From an uncultured Streptococcus sp. (GTDB lineage: Bacteria > Bacillota > Bacilli > Lactobacillales > Streptococcaceae): DNA of 64,000 nt. This document shows, in pieces, positions 62,771 to 64,000 of the stretch. The DNA lies in contig NZ_CABFMF010000011.1 in the NCBI RefSeq assembly GCF_901875575.1, forward strand, positions 124,001-188,000. The letters run 5' to 3'. The first letter of the stretch is position 1. Each line of letters opens with the position of its first letter. A program made the position numbers and the translations under genes. Under the pieces are notes generated by a model that was not told the DNA's origin, ran no database searches, and saw only the letters and a program-made list of their open reading frames with translations.

Positions 62771-62799
62771 TTGAAAATATGAATAATAAATGATACAAT
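62771..62799 (+). promoter_or_regulatory. Promoter of the purine permease gene
   Basis: TTGAAA at 62771-62776, 17-nt spacer, TACAAT at 62794-62799. No purine riboswitch was recognised in the short 5' leader. Confidence 0.7.
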
Positions 62800-62837
62800 A
62801 CCAATATTGTTCGTAAAAAAACAAAAGGAGATTAAAA

Positions 62838-64000
62838 ATGGACAAACTATTTAAACTAAAAGAGAACGGAACGGATGTTCGTACAGAGGTTCTCGCTGGT
62901 TTAACAACTTTCTTTGCAATGAGCTATATTCTCTTTGTAAACCCACAAATTCTTTCGCAAACAGGAATGCCTGCTCAGGGTGTCTTCCTAGCAACGATTA
63001 TTGGTTCTGTGGTAGGAACCCTTATGATGGCTTTTTATGCCAACTTACCATATGCCCAAGCTCCAGGTATGGGACTGAATGCTTTCTTTACCTTTACAGT
63101 TGTCTTTGGACTTGGTTATTCTTGGCAAGAAGCTTTGGCTATGGTCTTCATTTGTGGTCTTATTTCATTGATTATTACTTTGACAAATGTACGCAAAATG
63201 ATCATTGAATCCATTCCTACTGCTCTTCGTTCAGCTATTTCAGCAGGTATCGGTGTCTTCCTTGCCTACGTAGGGATTAAGAATGCAGGACTTTTGAAAT
63301 TTACGATTGATCCAGGTAACTATACTGTTATAGGAGAAGGTGCTGACAAAGCTCAAGCAACGATTGCAGCAAACTCTTCAGCAGTTCCAGGATTGGTTGA
63401 CTTTAATAGCCCAGCTGTTTTGGTGGCTCTTGCAGGACTTGCCATTACTATCTTCTTTGTCATCAAAGGCATTAAGGGAGGGATTATCCTTTCTATCTTA
63501 ACAACAACAGTTCTTGCAATTGCAGTAGGTTTAGTTAATATTTCTAGCATTGATTTTTCAAATAATCACTTGGGTGCTGCGGTAGAAGATTTGAAGAAAG
63601 TTTTTGGTGCAGCTCTTGGTTCAGAAGGTTTGGGAGCTTTGATTTCAGATACAGCTCGCTTACCTGAGACTCTTATGGCTATTCTGGCCTTCTCGTTAAC
63701 AGATATTTTCGATACAATTGGTACTCTAATTGGTACTGGTGAAAAAGTTGGAATCATTGCTTCTAAAGGTGAAAACAAGGAATCAGTTAAATTGGACAAA
63801 GCTCTTTATTCTGATTTAATTGCTACAACAATTGGTGCAGTAGCTGGTACTTCAAACGTGACGACTTATGTTGAGTCTGCTGCTGGTATCGGTGCAGGTG
63901 GACGTACTGGTTTGACAGCCTTGGTTGTAGCTATCTGTTTTGCAATTTCAAGCTTCTTTAGCCCACTTCTCGCTATTGTACCAACATCTGCTACAGCTCC
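62838..64000 (+). CDS. pbuG: Purine permease, NCS2/AzgA family (3' end outside window)
   Basis: 387 residues are visible; the gene runs off the window, and the family is usually about 430-490 long. Start ATG 62838 has AAAAGGAG upstream. Family features: EVLAGLTTFFAMSYILFVNP, PYAQAPGMGLNAFF, SLTDIFDTIGTLIG, and GTSNVTTYVESAAGI near the end. Imports hypoxanthine, guanine or adenine by proton symport. The exact base specificity cannot be set; the symbol is by similarity to PbuG. Confidence 0.9.
   Translation, partial: MDKLFKLKENGTDVRTEVLAGLTTFFAMSYILFVNPQILSQTGMPAQGVFLATIIGSVVGTLMMAFYANLPYAQAPGMGLNAFFTFTVVFGLGYSWQEALAMVFICGLISLIITLTNVRKMIIESIPTALRSAISAGIGVFLAYVGIKNAGLLKFTIDPGNYTVIGEGADKAQATIAANSSAVPGLVDFNSPAVLVALAGLAITIFFVIKGIKGGIILSILTTTVLAIAVGLVNISSIDFSNNHLGAAVEDLKKVFGAALGSEGLGALISDTARLPETLMAILAFSLTDIFDTIGTLIGTGEKVGIIASKGENKESVKLDKALYSDLIATTIGAVAGTSNVTTYVESAAGIGAGGRTGLTALVVAICFAISSFFSPLLAIVPTSATA

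Noticed and set aside
1..64000. CRISPR arrays, tRNA or rRNA genes
   Set aside because: No regularly spaced short repeats, cas genes, CCA-ended cloverleaf or conserved rRNA blocks were seen while reading the window.

Overview
The window looks like chromosomal DNA of a Mitis-group Streptococcus (S. mitis / S. pneumoniae complex). The reasons are low GC, streptococcal promoters with many extended -10 boxes, four BOX-type intergenic repeats (a hallmark of pneumococcus and close relatives), and recognisable streptococcal gene blocks (ilvBHC-ilvA, pflB, trkH/trkA, pheS-pheT, rplM-rpsI, rpsL-rpsG-fusA, polC, pepC, manLMN). No rRNA, tRNA or CRISPR array was seen.

Layout. 1-7.5 kb: 3' part of a FakA-like kinase, then branched-chain amino-acid synthesis (ilvB, ilvH, ilvC, a small unknown gene, ilvA), with CodY-like boxes before ilvB. 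After ilvA comes an 840-bp AT-rich gap holding a promoter and mini-ORF inside an inverted repeat. 7.5-16.5 kb: polar amino-acid ABC importer (minus strand), DUF2207 membrane protein, uppP, dinB (minus strand) and pflB with a catabolite-type operator. 16.7-24.6 kb: Trk potassium uptake (minus strand), then a SAM-hydrolase-type protein with a complete ECF transporter (S, fused A-A', T) and a GNAT acetyltransferase. 24.7-32.3 kb: structured leader plus trmL, FMN riboswitch plus ribU, PAP2 phosphatase, ParB-like protein, GNAT, T-box plus pheS, GNAT, pheT. 32.4-35.8 kb: BOX, ABC-2 exporter, L13 leader, rplM-rpsI.

35.77-38.42 kb is a small decayed integrated element. The last 64 bp of the rpsI locus are perfectly duplicated 2,585 bp downstream, and between the copies lie a truncated, frameshifted tyrosine integrase and an AAA/DUF4143 ATPase. 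Immediately after it comes a six-gene unit: two small membrane proteins, ABC ATPase, ABC permease, and a NarL-type sensor kinase and response regulator.

42.5-50.5 kb: rpsL, rpsG, fusA and polC, with an odd repeat-rich spacer before fusA. Between polC and the pepS aminopeptidase sits an accessory insertion: an IS200/IS605-type element with an intact Y1 transposase, and a 599-residue NACHT-family STAND NTPase on the minus strand with its own promoter and terminator. This NACHT gene is the best candidate in the window for an undescribed (probably anti-phage) system. 53.4-64 kb: small membrane protein, pepS, a GlsB/YeaQ-type membrane protein, BOX, rsuA, pepC, the mannose-family PTS operon manLMN (minus strand; cre-like site in its promoter), adhP with a Rex-type operator, a Cof-type phosphatase, and the start of a purine permease gene cut by the window end.

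All functional calls come from reading motifs and gene order; no database search was run.
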